Source: Struthidea cinerea
Lineage: Eukaryota; Chordata; Aves; Passeriformes; Corcoracidae
Assembly (NCBI GenBank): GCA_013397865.1
Contig: VZTI01002763.1
Span: 620,607-684,606, forward strand
Length of the DNA: 64,000 bases
Direction of reading: 5' to 3'
The first letter of the stretch is position 1; each line of letters begins with the position of its first letter. The notes below the pieces were generated by a model. The model had not been told where the DNA came from, did no database searches, and saw only the letters and a program-made list of their open reading frames with translations. Position numbers and translations under genes: made by a program. Below, one piece after another: positions 38,650 to 50,490 of this stretch.

Positions 38650-38793
38650 CTGACAGAGTTCAAGAAGTGTTTGGACAATGCTCTCAGGCACATGGTGTGG
38701 TTCTCGGGGAACAGTGCTGTGCAGGGCAGGAGTTGGACTCAGTGATCCTTGAGGTTCCCTTCCAACTCAGCATTTGCTTTGTGATTCTGTGAT
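38650..38793 (+). mobile_element. CR1 LINE, 3'-end fragment
   Basis: The plus strand follows a CR1 3' UTR: CTGACAGAGTTCAAGAAGTG, TTTGGACAATGCTCTCAGGC, GGAGTTGGACTCAGTGATCC, then TTGTGATTCTGTGATTAT as the tail. Only the last 145 bases remain. Confidence 0.92.
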
Positions 38794-39312
38794 TATAACA
38801 ACTGAGAGGAAGTGCAAAGCATGGTGAAACTACTGTAGGTGTTTATACACAGGGATGAAACTGCTAACATTAATAATATTGTTACATGTGTTTATGGATG
38901 CATGTAGGAGTAAGCATACATTTTCTTATGGATATTTAAGGCAAGGAGGGCTTATTTATGCTTCCCTGTTTGGTCTGGAATATTTAAGAAATAGTTCTCC
39001 TCTTTCCACTGTGAGGAAGCTGATGTGAGTTTGACAGGGAAAGGATGCAAAAGGTACAGGAACCAATCTTATATTCATGCTATAAGGTGCAGCTGGTAAA
39101 ATGTTTAAAGAAAGTTAAGTAGTTCAGAAAAGTACAACCTCATTTATTCTTACCCAAAACACGGGAAAATGGGAGAGAACAATCCTTGATACTTTATCCC
39201 AACCAGACAGTAAAGGTAAAAATCTATAAATAAAAAGCCTACTTGAACAACTAGTTCATGATTAATCTAGATAAGTCAAGAACAACCGGATGACCGATTT
39301 TATTTAGTTGTG
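38794..39312. other. Unique spacer between CR1 and LTR
   Basis: AT-rich, no feature recognised. Confidence 0.6.
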
Positions 39313-39854
39313 TGTCCTGGTGTCAGTATGGATACAGTTAATTTTCCTCCCAGTAACTTGTACAGTTTATTGGGATGACAACAATAACACACTGATGTTT
39401 TAGTTGTTGCTAAGTAGTGCTTACTCTAAGGCAAGGACTCTTCAGCTTATCATATTGCCCTGCCAGTGAGGAGGCTGCTGGGCACAAGAAGTTGGGAGGA
39501 GCCATAGCCAGGACAGCTGGCCCCACTGGGCAAAAGGAATATTCCCCAGGATGTGACAGCATATACATTAGGGGAAAAATTGGCCAGAAGCTGCTGCTCA
39601 GGGGATGGGCACTGGTCAGCAAGTGGTGAGAAATTGTGATGTTCATCACTTCTTTTGCCTATTCTAATTATTTTGTTGTTGCTGTTAGTTGGAGTAGTGG
39701 CAGTAGTAGTTATTTGCTGTCCTAGTAAACTGTCTTTATCTCAACCTACAAATCTCACTTTTTTTTTCTGATTCTCTCGCTATCCCACTTCAAGGCCAGG
39801 GTGCAAGAAAATGGGTGTGTGGTGTTTAGCTGCCTGCCATGTTAAGTCATGACA
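39313..39854 (+). mobile_element. Solo LTR, ERVL-like avian family (about 540 bp)
   Basis: It begins TGTCCTGGTGTCAG and ends TAAGTCATGACA, matching in outline a common bird LTR. Recognisable blocks in order are AACACACTGATGTTTTAG, TTGTTGCTAAGTAGTGCTTA, CAGTGAGGAGGCTG, a TATA-region remnant (CAGCATATACATT) and AAACTGTCTTTATCTCAACC. Flanks are TTGTG and TTGGC, so a 5-bp target duplication is only partly preserved (three of five). No internal retroviral sequence adjoins it. The opposed 70- and 79-codon frames inside have no function. Confidence 0.88.
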
Positions 39855-42306
39855 TTGGCATATAGATGTTACCTTCTCCCAACATGGACAACTGGTTGTG
39901 ATCCTTGCACATAATTAATTTTTTTAATCCATGGATGTTCTTTAGTATATCTCATCCCTCATCCCAGGCAACTTGCCTTAAAATAGAAGAAAAAAAATTT
40001 AAAAAGCAAACAAAAAATCACAACACCAGAAAAAAGCCCCCCCTCAGAAAACCCACAAAAGAAAGTTTGTATAACCTATGCAAAAATACCACAAAATAAG
40101 TAGTTCTGCAAAAGCTGATCAATAGACAGCTTTTGACATGATGATAGACATGGCTTATGACAGATGTTGTTGAAAGATGTTCAGTCATTCTATATTTAAT
40201 ATTTCACTTAATAAAGATGAATACATAAATCACTTTCTGAATTATTTAAATTTTCTTGATTTTTGGCATGCCAAGACAATTGTTAGGTATAGAGCTCCTA
40301 AGGACTTTTTCATCAGGTTTATCATTCTGAACTTGCTGCAGCAGCTGCTAGCACTACCAGTGAACAGAGAAATTGAGAATGATATAGCTGACACGTTTTA
40401 CCCTTTATCAGCCTCATGCTAATTTAATGCAACACAGAATATTATTTGCATTACTTCAAAAGTAAAAAGATGCTCCCCATGGGATTACATCACTATTAGA
40501 CATTTCTTACTCTATTATGTTTGAGTCAACACAGCATTCAAAACAGGGACTGTACAAACTTCATTTGTGATAATAAACTTAATGAGCAGCACTGAGAAAT
40601 GTCTGAAGAACTGAATTATGATGACATAGTATTTGCCAAATAGAGCTTTGTATTTTTTTGTATGTTGTTTCATTAAAGACACACCAGCTCTTTTGGCATG
40701 AAATGGAAAATAAGAATACCAATGTGCATTTTAAACATCTGTCATGGTAGGCAATCACTGGAAGGGAAACAATCTCTAAAACACATATCAGATGCAAAAT
40801 TAGAACAATCAAAGTTTTTTCTAATGAAATAAGATGGTTGTAGTGTTTTGTGATGTCTTCTGTTGCCATCAGTAAAATTCCTCAGTTTTACTGTGTATCA
40901 CTAACAGGGAAAAGGAGGAGTAAAATAAATATAGATTTATTTCATTAAGACAAGTAATCATAATAGCTCAGTTTATTTAGTACCAGACAGAATGGCTGAA
41001 AATGCTGGTACACCAGCCAAAGTGAATGGCACCTAACTTGGTCATTATAGAAACAACACCAGCAAAAGCCAAAGAAAAAGTCTTATAAAGCTTTATATGT
41101 ACAGACTGGATTTTGCCTAGTACCCCATAATCCTTATGGATCCAGCCCTGACAGGGATACTCTTGCACTGAAACGATCTAAAGTTGAAAATTTAGAAACA
41201 ATTTTGGTTTTACTTTTCATAAACTGTAACATACTTAAAAAAAAAAAAATCCATTTAATGTTTGGTTTGCAGCACACTTTTCTTTGCTTATTGTGTCTGA
41301 TAGTCTTCCTTCTGTCATTTCATTTTCTATTTCAATATTTCTAACCACATTCTCACTGTCCTCATCCTTGTATTCCCATTTCTGTCAGTCTGCTCTCTAC
41401 ACACATAAGCACATCATCACCTATTTACTCTGAATGAAATAACCAGCATGGTGGGCCTTGGGCATGTCAATAATTCATATTGCACAGCAAAAAGGAGTTA
41501 ATAAATACCTGTGATCTCTGTAAATCACCTTGAAAACTAGTTATATCTAGGATGGTAGAGATCAGAATGACCTATGAAACTGCATTTGGGGACAGAAAGG
41601 TGAAAAGAGAGTTTTCCTAGTGTGAAGGACAAACCCTTTTTTTTTTTTTTTTTGTAGAAATGCTCATGCAACTTCACCTGGTATGGCTTTTTTCCAATCA
41701 CTTCCTATGACAAATATTCTATTATTTCTAAAATAAATTATCCAGTAAAGAAAAAAAACAAACAAAAAACCCCAAAAACCACAAAAAACCCAACAGAACC
41801 TTAATATGGAGAATAATTTCAGACTGCATTGTTCACCTGTGATTTTGTTGCTGGATGTGTAAACCTTCATTTTTTCTAGTTATGTTAGCTTTGCTCCACA
41901 GAACTTTGACAAGGTTGTATGCAAAGAATCAGCATCTCCCGTTCAATATTGTATGTTTCTGAAAACTACGTTATTTGTTTTCATTCGATTGTTAAATCCA
42001 TTAGCTACTTTTCTTAACACAAATTGGTCAGTGTCATGTAGAATGTGCTGAAGACAAAGAATTCTTGAGTTGAATATGCACAAGGTAGTCCTTTTCTACT
42101 GAAGCAGCAGAAGGTTACAGCAGATATTCAATGGGGAAAACTCTAAAGAAGTTGTGGATTAACGGAGCTGCGATCTGTGTGATCTATAATGATCTTCTAA
42201 AAAACAAAAAAAATTGTATGCTATAAAGTAACAATCACAATAGACACTTGTCAGAGATTGAAAATAGTTCCTGTCCCTCTTTCTGTCCCCTCCACCTACT
42301 TTCTAC
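39855..42306. other. Unique DNA with short low-complexity tracts
   Basis: Includes a 17-base T run at 41637-41653, an A/C-rich patch at 41750-41800 and a motif-dense AT-rich segment at 40170-40460 (separate entry). No gene recognised. Confidence 0.5.
40170..40460. promoter_or_regulatory. Possible conserved non-coding (enhancer-like) segment
   Basis: The segment has a perfect octamer ATTTGCAT (40444-40451), an octamer-like ATGCTAAT (40416-40423) and CAGCTG E-boxes within GCTGCAGCAGCTGCTAGC (about 40335-40352), in otherwise unique, non-repetitive DNA. POU factors bind the octamer and bHLH factors bind the E-box; the combination is common in developmental enhancers. An 81-codon plus frame spans it but has no recognisable domain. 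Short motifs occur by chance often, so this is only a pointer. Confidence 0.15.
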
Positions 42307-42560
<254 letters not shown>

Positions 42561-42561
<1 letters not shown>

Positions 42562-43697
42562 ATATTTACCATCAAATAAAACCCTTACTATTGTCACTGG
42601 CATATGGTCTCGTTGGCACCTTAATTGGGGCAGTGGCATTTCCATAGAACCTTAATAACAATTGGACCATAACAACACTATTGATGGTAGTCACAAAGGA
42701 AAAGCTAAACAGTGGGAGGGAATATTTTTTAAAATTTGCTTCTCTGATTCAAGGTTGAGATCATTTGGCACATGACCCTTGTTATTTGTATCTTAATTAC
42801 CTCTGCCCATGTTATAGTAATAAAAGCTTTGATCTACAAACTTTTCATTTAGTTCATCACCAAATTCCATCCCTGACAAGCAAATAAAAGCCATATCTAC
42901 ACTACTGCACAAGACAGCTTTTCTCTGGTTTGTGTGTCTTGGTAAACACCCAAGCCATACCCCAGCCACATATTAGGACAAGTTACCAGTATGTAAAAGC
43001 CCTCTCCTGTACTCCCAGTTACACCTAAGTGGACCTTTGGAGCACAGGAGCCATCATCTGTTAAAGGAGTACAGGCCTGCTTGTCTAGGATACCAGGCTT
43101 AGGAATGCAGCAACAGCAAAACTGGTGACAGCCACAGAAAGAAAAGACAATGACCAGTGCTGAAAAAAAGCCAAAGCTTTCTTATTTTTCTGCATATACA
43201 GTTTGAGTCTACTGTAAGAGAGAGCGAGAGCAGGAGCACTTCAGAACTTCAGATTTAATTACCTTCAGTCTGAAAATAAACAAGGAATGGGTATAGGGTG
43301 ACAAAGAGCAGAAGTTAATCTGTGCTACAATGCAGTCAAGACCTGTAGCCCAAGGGTTGTCTCCTGTTAATAAACTAACGACTTAGACTGCTTCAAAAAT
43401 TTCTGTGGTATTTCTGCAGTGCAGATGTCCCTAGTGAAGGTATCCCATATGCATAAAAGATGCTTTTTATTAAGTAAGAAAACATTTCAAAGAAGACACA
43501 CTGTATCAATGTCATACTATCTCCCTAATTTTGCTGTAATGAGATTAGTTGAAAAATAATTGTGTCCAGGCCCAAATTTGTCCTATTCAATGAAGCACAG
43601 TTATCATAGTTTTTAACCTAATATTTATCTGCTGTTTAATATCAGATGCTAAAACACTTATGTTACTTTTTTGTTCTAATATTCCTTTGATTTTATA
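42561..43697. other. Unique DNA
   Basis: No repeat or gene recognised. A short purine patch (GAGAGAGCGAGAGCAGGAGC) is at about 43219. Confidence 0.5.
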
Positions 43698-43958
43698 GCA
43701 TGACATCAGATGGTATGTTGGGTCAGTTGGGGTCAGCTGTCCCAGCTGTTTTCCCTCCCATCTTCTTGTGAACCCCCAGCCTTCTCACTGGTATGGCTGC
43801 CTGAGAAACAGAAAAGACCTTGACTCTGTATAAGCACTGCTCAGCAGCACCTAGAGCAGAATTTTCTTATCAACACTTTTTTCAACTCAAATAAAAAACA
43901 TAGCCCCATACAAGCTACTGTGTCGAAAATTAACACTAGCCAAACTAGAGTTTGGTGG
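43698..43958 (-). mobile_element. Partial LTR, same family as the 39.3-kb copy, inverted
   Basis: The plus strand reads as the reverse complement of the 5' half of the LTR at 39313-39854. Shared blocks include CAGCTGTCC, CTTCTTGTG, CCAGCCTTCTCACTGG, AAGCACTGCTCAGCAG and a GAAAATTAACACTA end. This copy is more diverged and lacks the other half, including the polyadenylation part. The left edge is near ATGACATCAG and the right edge near GCCAAACTAG; both are approximate. Confidence 0.8.
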
Positions 43959-46050
43959 CCAACACCAGCACACCACTGCATAGCAAGGACAAATATAATG
44001 CTGCATTAGCAGAATACAATTTTTGAGTGTACACCATGCATAGGGACTGTTGTTATAGTCTACCAGTAGCTAAGTATTTCAGACTTATTAGCTTCTTTGT
44101 TTATCTTCAAACGTGGTTAGGGAAACCTAACAAGAGCATCCTTTTTTCTGCTACACAACCGATAATCTTAAGGAGTTTTTATATTTAATTAACACATGTA
44201 GAAGTATTTAGATAATTCTGACATGAATTTTACAGCAAAAACTAATGACACTAGTTGTTTCATTCTTGCTTTTGTTGAAATAATAAAAATTATAACAAAC
44301 AATCTTAATACCTTGATTCATAAGTTTTTGCTTTCCAGCACACCTACCCATATTTTGGAACATGTAAGTGTATTAAAACTGAGCTACACTGCCTCAGTAT
44401 AATGCAATTCTGGGAAGCCATCCAAATTTGGGAATGCTGTTTTATGACCAGCACATCAAAAACTGAGAGACAACTCAACTCATAGTCAACTAAGAAAAGC
44501 ATATAACCAAGGAGTTTGAAGCGGAGATTTTGTGTTCTATAAAAATGATGCAAGAGACTTTCCTGTTTCCTTACTAATAGTGCCGAAGTTTGTATTCTTT
44601 GAAATACCCTTTTCCACTTACAGTTGATTTATTAATGGGAAATACAGGTCAAACAGCCTTTTATGCAGTCTAGACTTCCTCTACACAAATATTGAAGATT
44701 TGTGGACAGAAGCACAAGACAGAGTGGTGTTGTTTAAAATCTGCCATAGCAAAGCTGCAATTAAACAATGTCTCATTACTTGCAAAATCTTTCCAATCTA
44801 ACAGTCTTTCTGCTTCAGTAGTTTACTGATTTCGTCTTCCTGGAATCCAAAGATTATTTGAAAAGAAACAGACAGACAATTTGTCTTTGCAGGAAGAGTA
44901 GATTGGGGAAACAGTTTAGAAAGGATGAACTCTGGAAGTGGCAGATTTGAGTGTCTAAAATAATATTGAAAATTGCTTTCTAGTGATGTTTTTGTTCTCT
45001 GGCTTCAAGAACATGCAGTGCAAGATGATGAGTGTCAGCAAATAAACATGACAACTCCAAGAGGGAGTCATGAAATGGCAGTAAAAACACCTGGTAAGTA
45101 CAGCACTACGCAGAAATCCCAGAACTTCCAAATCATAGATTTGTAACAACTGAGATGTAGCAAGATATTAAATGTGCAGCCATTCTTTCACACATCTGTA
45201 GCAGGTTACTTGCCATGGGAAATAAGCTGTCTTTGAGCTTTCTGCCTTTCTGATATTTGTGCTTGTATGATACCCAGAACACAGTCCCACATTTCCAGTT
45301 ACATTACCATTTATGGAGCTTTTATCAATGAATCACGTTAAATAATATACTTAGCTTTAGGTACAATGCACACTGATTGCCAATGGTTGTCTTAAAATCT
45401 TCCATTTAACATTTGAGCTATTTCTTGCAACTGAAAGGGTCATTTCAAGAGTACGGTTCATTATTATACATATGGCAGAAAATAATTTAATCTTCTCAAG
45501 TACAATTTTCTCTGCGCAGATCACCCCTGTCAGAAGTTGAAATACACCACACAGTTTTTATTATTTTTGCTAGCAATTGAATGATAAAATCCAGGCTTAA
45601 TAACAGAGAATAAAGTCCTCCAAAACTGTAAAAAGACAAAAGTCACAAGCACTCTGTACCTAAATATTTTGGAACAATATATTGAATATAATACATACAT
45701 GCACATGCAAAATCCAAAACTCAGTAACCTGCAATAAAGGTAAAATCTGAAGTCTTTCTTTGGACAAGCTTAATGGAACAGAAAAGAAGAAAACAGTAGG
45801 ATGAACTTGGTTCAAAACATCATTCAGTTCTTGTCACGGAGTTTAAATTAAATTCAAATCAATTTCTGATCTCATCTTCCCATCACATTCTGTGAGGGCA
45901 TTTTGAACCGGAGGCTAAAATTGATGGAACCAACAATTTGTAGAACAACTTGTGTTACCTTTAAGAAGGCTCGTGCATATCAAAACAATCAAAAGATAAA
46001 GGGCTAGGGACAGAGACAGACAGGAGAAAAAGGTAACAGGGCAAAAAGCT
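43959..46050. other. Unique AT-rich DNA
   Basis: No gene, repeat family or RNA feature recognised. Confidence 0.5.
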
Positions 46051-46165
46051 CCGTATTTTCCGTTCTTTGGTAATGTAGTTTTTATGTTAAATTTCATCTC
46101 CCAAAAATAAATGTCATTTAAAATATTGAAATGATGGACAGGTAATGAGAAACTGTGCCCTGGGA
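46051..46165 (+). repeat. Diverged direct repeat, copy 1
   Basis: The segment CGTATTTTCCGTTCTTTGGT through GAGAAACTGTGCCCTG matches 47174-47275 in order. Best blocks are ATGTTAAATTTCATCTCCCA (copy 2 has one change) and GAGAAACTGTGCCC. This copy has an extra stretch of about 15 bases in the middle. It lies inside a 108-codon minus frame (45915-46241) whose C-terminal part is hydrophobic. The parent of the two copies is not known. Confidence 0.75.
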
Positions 46166-46195
46166 ATACGACTAAAGCAAGAGGTGAAGTGTAGC

Positions 46196-46302
46196 AAGAC
46201 AAGGAGAGGAAGAGAAGAGAGGAAGAGGGGAGAGGGAGCATGGGAAGGTAAGGGGTGGGAGGGGGAAGGGAAGAAGAAAGGGAAGAGGAGGAAAGGGAAG
46301 GA
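46196..46302. repeat. Purine-rich (GGA/GAA) tract
   Basis: About 105 bases of almost only A and G on the plus strand, next to repeat copy 1. Low-complexity DNA. Confidence 0.9.
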
Positions 46303-47173
46303 TTCTTTCTAATTCTGCTAATTCAGTTTCCAGTTCTGCACATAACAGCATACATCTAATAATGTTATTTCACGTACTATTTGAGACCATAGAAGACACT
46401 GACCTCATTAGAGAAGAAAATCAGGAATAAGACATCTGTATGGTGCATTTCAAGGTTAAAAAACTGTAGCAGATGCTATACAGCATAGCATGGATGGAAT
46501 GCCATTTTTAGCAATATAATTCAAACTGCAGATACCATCGTCAAATGTAAAGTGTGGCAGTTACAATTTGAAAGGGACAGAAAGAAGCTGAACCTGAAGA
46601 CTTTATTTTCACATTAATTTCCGAGTAATTATCTATATACTGTAGCAGCTGTATATGAATACAGGATTCTGAATCCTATGTTATGAATCATTGAATGTTC
46701 TGATAAGCAAGGTAGAGGTAGTGATCAATTATATATAAATCCTTATGCCTTTTTATTAATTACAAAGTTAGAAAATGCATTTATTAGTGAAAATATAGGT
46801 TGCCATGTGGAAGATGCTTACATCACTAAAGACAATTGATAGTGAACGTTACAGTACAGAAGGAAAACACGACAAGGTATGTGTATCTCAGAAATGCACT
46901 GCAGAATGAAATAAGGAAGATAGCAAGTGAACTGAGTATGTTAATAGTAAAGAATAGAAGTGATATCCCAGGTGTTATTTTACATCAGGACTCTTCTTTC
47001 CCTCTCTCTCCCAAATTTTTCTTTAAAAACCATTCATACGTACATTTTCAAGATGCTGAAAGAGGAGTTCCAAATGTCTCTTCTGGAAAGGACTTCAAGG
47101 TGCAATTACAGTAGTCAAGACTATAATTTTTGTAGACCAATCAATGTTCCTGAAAACATAACACTTTTTTTTG
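46303..47173. other. Unique DNA between the two repeat copies
   Basis: Contains a 92-codon plus frame (46836-47114, from a TTG) of hydrophilic composition. No domain or splice context was recognised, and frames of this length are expected by chance. Confidence 0.5.
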
Positions 47174-47275
47174 TACTGTGTACTTTGTTCTTCTTCAGGA
47201 ATGTTGTCTTCATGTTAAATTTTATCTCCCATTCACAGTATTAAACTGATAGATGGGCAAAGAGAAACTGTTCCC
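47174..47275 (+). repeat. Diverged direct repeat, copy 2
   Basis: This is the partner of 46051-46165, about 1.1 kb away in the same orientation: ATGTTAAATTTTATCTCCCA, TTAAACTGATAGATGGGCAA, AGAGAAACTGTTCCCT. It was either created by local duplication, or the two are independent insertions of one unnamed repeat. Confidence 0.75.
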
Positions 47276-49196
47276 TTTAAATGGGCAATATGGCAAATGC
47301 AAAAGAGATAAGATCTCTTCTGGCAATTTGGTTGATTTACAGTGCCTGGCTATCTGACCCAATATAGAAATTTTTGTTTCTTTGATTTTGCATTTACTTT
47401 TCCCATGAAGAAGAAAACATATGGGAAAAAAAATTGGAAGTAACCCAGACTCTTGTTTTCTCCAGATGTTGCTCAGGAATGCAGAACAAAAAGAGAAAGA
47501 AATGGTTTGCTAGCAATAAGGAAATCATTTACAAGCAAAAGAGCCAAAACCACCATTCCCATGAAACCCTGCTGCAGAAGTTTGGCCTGGATACAAACTT
47601 CTGGGTAATTTGAGATTGAACAGTAACTTCAGAAACACAGAAATAAACATCAAAGTATACTTGAGGCCATAGTGTTAATCATGTTACCAATCTCATTTAT
47701 ATTTTTCTGTTGAAAAGCCTTAATGGGAATGAAGTTGTTACATTCTAAGAGACACATTTTAGGCAGCAGTTTCAAAAGCAGCTTACTCAAAATTGCAAAA
47801 ATGTTTTGCATGTCTTGCAAAGTTTTGCAATAACTAGTGCTAGAAGAGAGAAGGAAAGGTGACTATGGGCAGAAAAGAAGTTTTAATCACAGTGGAAGCA
47901 CTGTCCTAGTTCAGCACAACCTGTAAAACCAAACCTTAAAACAAGTAGAGAACTATCTTATGAAAGTGCTTAAAATGATCTAATGACTACGAAAAGTATG
48001 AAAAATTATCTCATTCAGATTTTACACAGGATTACCTGAGCTAAATTTGGGGTTCAACCTCAAAATCAAGACTTAAAGACATGGCTCGCAACTGAGTTGC
48101 GTTTTTACTCTTTCTGTCCAGTAGAATTTGTCGATTTCAATACAGGCCATTGGTAAAAATGCTGCTGGTTGAATCACCCTTTCTTTCTGCTTATAAGAAT
48201 GGGCCAAGGTGATGAAAACTTTTTGAGTCCATTTTATGTTCCTAAGTAAGGTACTACCATATTTGAAAAGCAGATGTTACTGCGAACCATGGTGATTCTG
48301 ATAATCTAACTCTGCTGCCTAGGTTCTTCATAAAGTTAATATGGAGAAAAAATATCTTTGAATGTTTTGGGAGTTAAGCACCTAAATTATATTACTCAAA
48401 TGGAACAATCTGGGCAAACACCTCTAAGAGATTAAAATTCAGAAATGATAAAAGTTACTAGATCTCAAACTGAAATAATGTATTTGGGGAAAATACATTA
48501 TACTCACTTCTTTATGGTTGTAAAAGAGATTCTTTCACATTACTTTGGAGTTAAAGCATCAGTGAGGGACATGTTATTCCTTCATCAAGGTCTGCATCTC
48601 AGTCTCTTCTTGATACTTCAAGTTCTATGTCTTGGGATATACAGGTATGCTGCTTCAGTGCATGGCATGTAAGGGATACTCCATTAATTCCTTTGGTCTA
48701 CAGACTGCTGGTCATGTCATCACCTAAAAAAAATCTCTGCTTCAGTTTACTTGAGCACTTCTTAAAATCCCTGCAGCAATGAGAGAATTTTAAAGCAGAT
48801 CAGGCTGTGTCTCACGGGTAGAGAGTCTGTGTTGTTACCTAGGGCTGAACCATCTACATTTGACCTCAGTGCAGTCAGAATTATTCTGCCTGGTTCTAGC
48901 CTACTGGAATTAATCAATTTGTTAGCGAAGCAATTGACAGTTCAGAATTCTTCTACTAATCTGGAGCTGCTCTGAACCTTTTTTAAGATCTTCAGCAATT
49001 TACATGGAATCTGATTTGTATTATCTTTTCAGAGACTGGAAGCATTAGCAAAAGAGTAGTCAATGTCTCATTTTGGCCTGATCCTTCTACAGTTTTTTTT
49101 CCGTACCTGCTGCAAGAGGAAAGGGAATAAAATTAAAATCTCCCATGTTTCTCAAAGATTCTTCTTACATGGAAGATGAAATCACACTCATATAGG
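47276..49196. other. Unique AT-rich DNA
   Basis: No feature recognised. Confidence 0.5.
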
Positions 49197-49640
49197 TCAG
49201 AAACGATCTCCAGAAGTCGTATAGTCCAACCTGTTATGCAGAGCACATCCAGCAGGCCATGTCCAGTTGATTTTTAAATATCTCTGAAGATGCAGGTTCC
49301 ACAGTCCCTCTGGGAAGCCTGTTACAGGGCTTGACCACCTTTATGGCATTTTTTTCTTACACAGAAAGATTTTATTTCATTTTCTTATGCTGTGTTCCAG
49401 CTTATGTCTCTTTTCTCTCACTTTCCATCTGCACAGCTGAAAAGTTTGACTGTCTTCTCTAGTTTCTTCCATGAGGTGCTTGTAGGTCCCCCTTAGCCTT
49501 TCTTCTCCAAGTTCAAAACTCCCCATTCTTTCAGCATTTCCCCCCACGCTTCATGGATCAACCTCATCAACAATCTTGGTATCTCCCTGCTGATCTCTCT
49601 CCAGAATGTCTTCACTTTATGTCTTGGCCTGTTTATGCAT
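49197..49640 (-). mobile_element. CR1 LINE, 3' portion, diverged
   Basis: The plus strand reads as the reverse complement of CR1: CGATCTCCAGAAGTCGTATA, CAGGTTCCACAGTCCCTCTG, GAAGCCTGTTACAGGGCTTG, CTTTCTTCTCCAAGTTCAAA and TGATCTCTCTCCAGAATGTC. It is more diverged than the 16.9-kb copy, so probably older or from another CR1 subfamily. The right edge is approximate. Confidence 0.85.
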
Positions 49641-50300
49641 CTGCAGTTCCTAATTGAAATTTTAAAAAATTCAGTCTTTTCATTTAAATCTTGGATTGTT
49701 TACCAGAAAGACATTCTGCTCGCCACTCCCTCTAACAGAACAGGGGTTAAGCATGCTTGATTATTGCACAATGAACAGATGTCAAAGAAATTTCTTGGAG
49801 AAATTGTCCCACAAATTGTTTTGAACAAATTATGCTGAGTTTGTTACTACGCAGAAAATAGTATACTTTTATTCTTCTGATTGCTACATAGATAGAGCAG
49901 AATAAATTATTCCCTACATACATACATATATGAACAACTTTAATTTGAATTTTCCTTTAATTTCAGTGCAAGCCCAGACTCCCTGGAGCCAAAGTTTAAT
50001 GAAGTGCTATAGCTTAGGCTAGTTTCATTAATTCTAAATTTAGCTCTAGTATTAAACACTGAAGCAATGGGGTTTTTTAATAGCATCATATCTTAATTAT
50101 TGCTAAATAAATGATTTGTACAGTCTACACAGAATGCAAAACAGAAAACAACTAAAAAAGGCTCCCTTTTACAAGTCAGAATTAATTTTAATGGCCAGAT
50201 TTCTTTAAATCAAGAGTCTACTCCCATTTTGTAAGATTTCTGGATTTTGAATGCCTGGTATATTTAATGAGGTATGAGACTTCATAAATTCTAGAATGAA
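49641..50300. other. Unique AT-rich DNA
   Basis: No feature recognised. Confidence 0.55.
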
Positions 50301-50384
50301 ATCATACAATCACAGAATGATTTGTGTTGGAAGAGACTTTAAATATTGTCTGTTTCAACCCCCCTGCTATGAACAGGGACATCT
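50301..50384 (-). mobile_element. CR1 3'-end fragment, left arm of a fold-back
   Basis: ATCATACAATCACAGAATGA, then GTGTTGGAAGAGACTTTAAA and CAACCCCCCTGC, is the reverse complement of a CR1 3' end. Its 5' edge abuts a plus-strand copy of the same region, so the two are head-to-head. Confidence 0.88.
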
Positions 50385-50490
50385 TTGAGCAGCATGGTCT
50401 AGTGGAAGATGTCCCTGCCATGGCAGAGGAGTGGCAACAAGATGGTCTTTAAGGACCCTTCTAATCCAGGCCGTTCTATGATCTCTATGT
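50385..50490 (+). mobile_element. CR1 3'-end fragment, right arm of a fold-back
   Basis: GCATGGTCTAGTGGAAGATG, CCCTGCCATGGCAGAGG, GGTCTTTAAGGACCCTTC and CCGTTCTATGATCTCTATG is a CR1 3' end in plus orientation with its tail. With the minus copy it makes an imperfect inverted repeat of nearly 190 bases. Confidence 0.88.

Noticed and set aside
46836..47244. 92- and 94-codon overlapping plus frames, one with a donor-like AAG|GTATGT
   Set aside because: Frames of this length are expected many times over by chance in six frames of this window; no acceptor or domain supports them.
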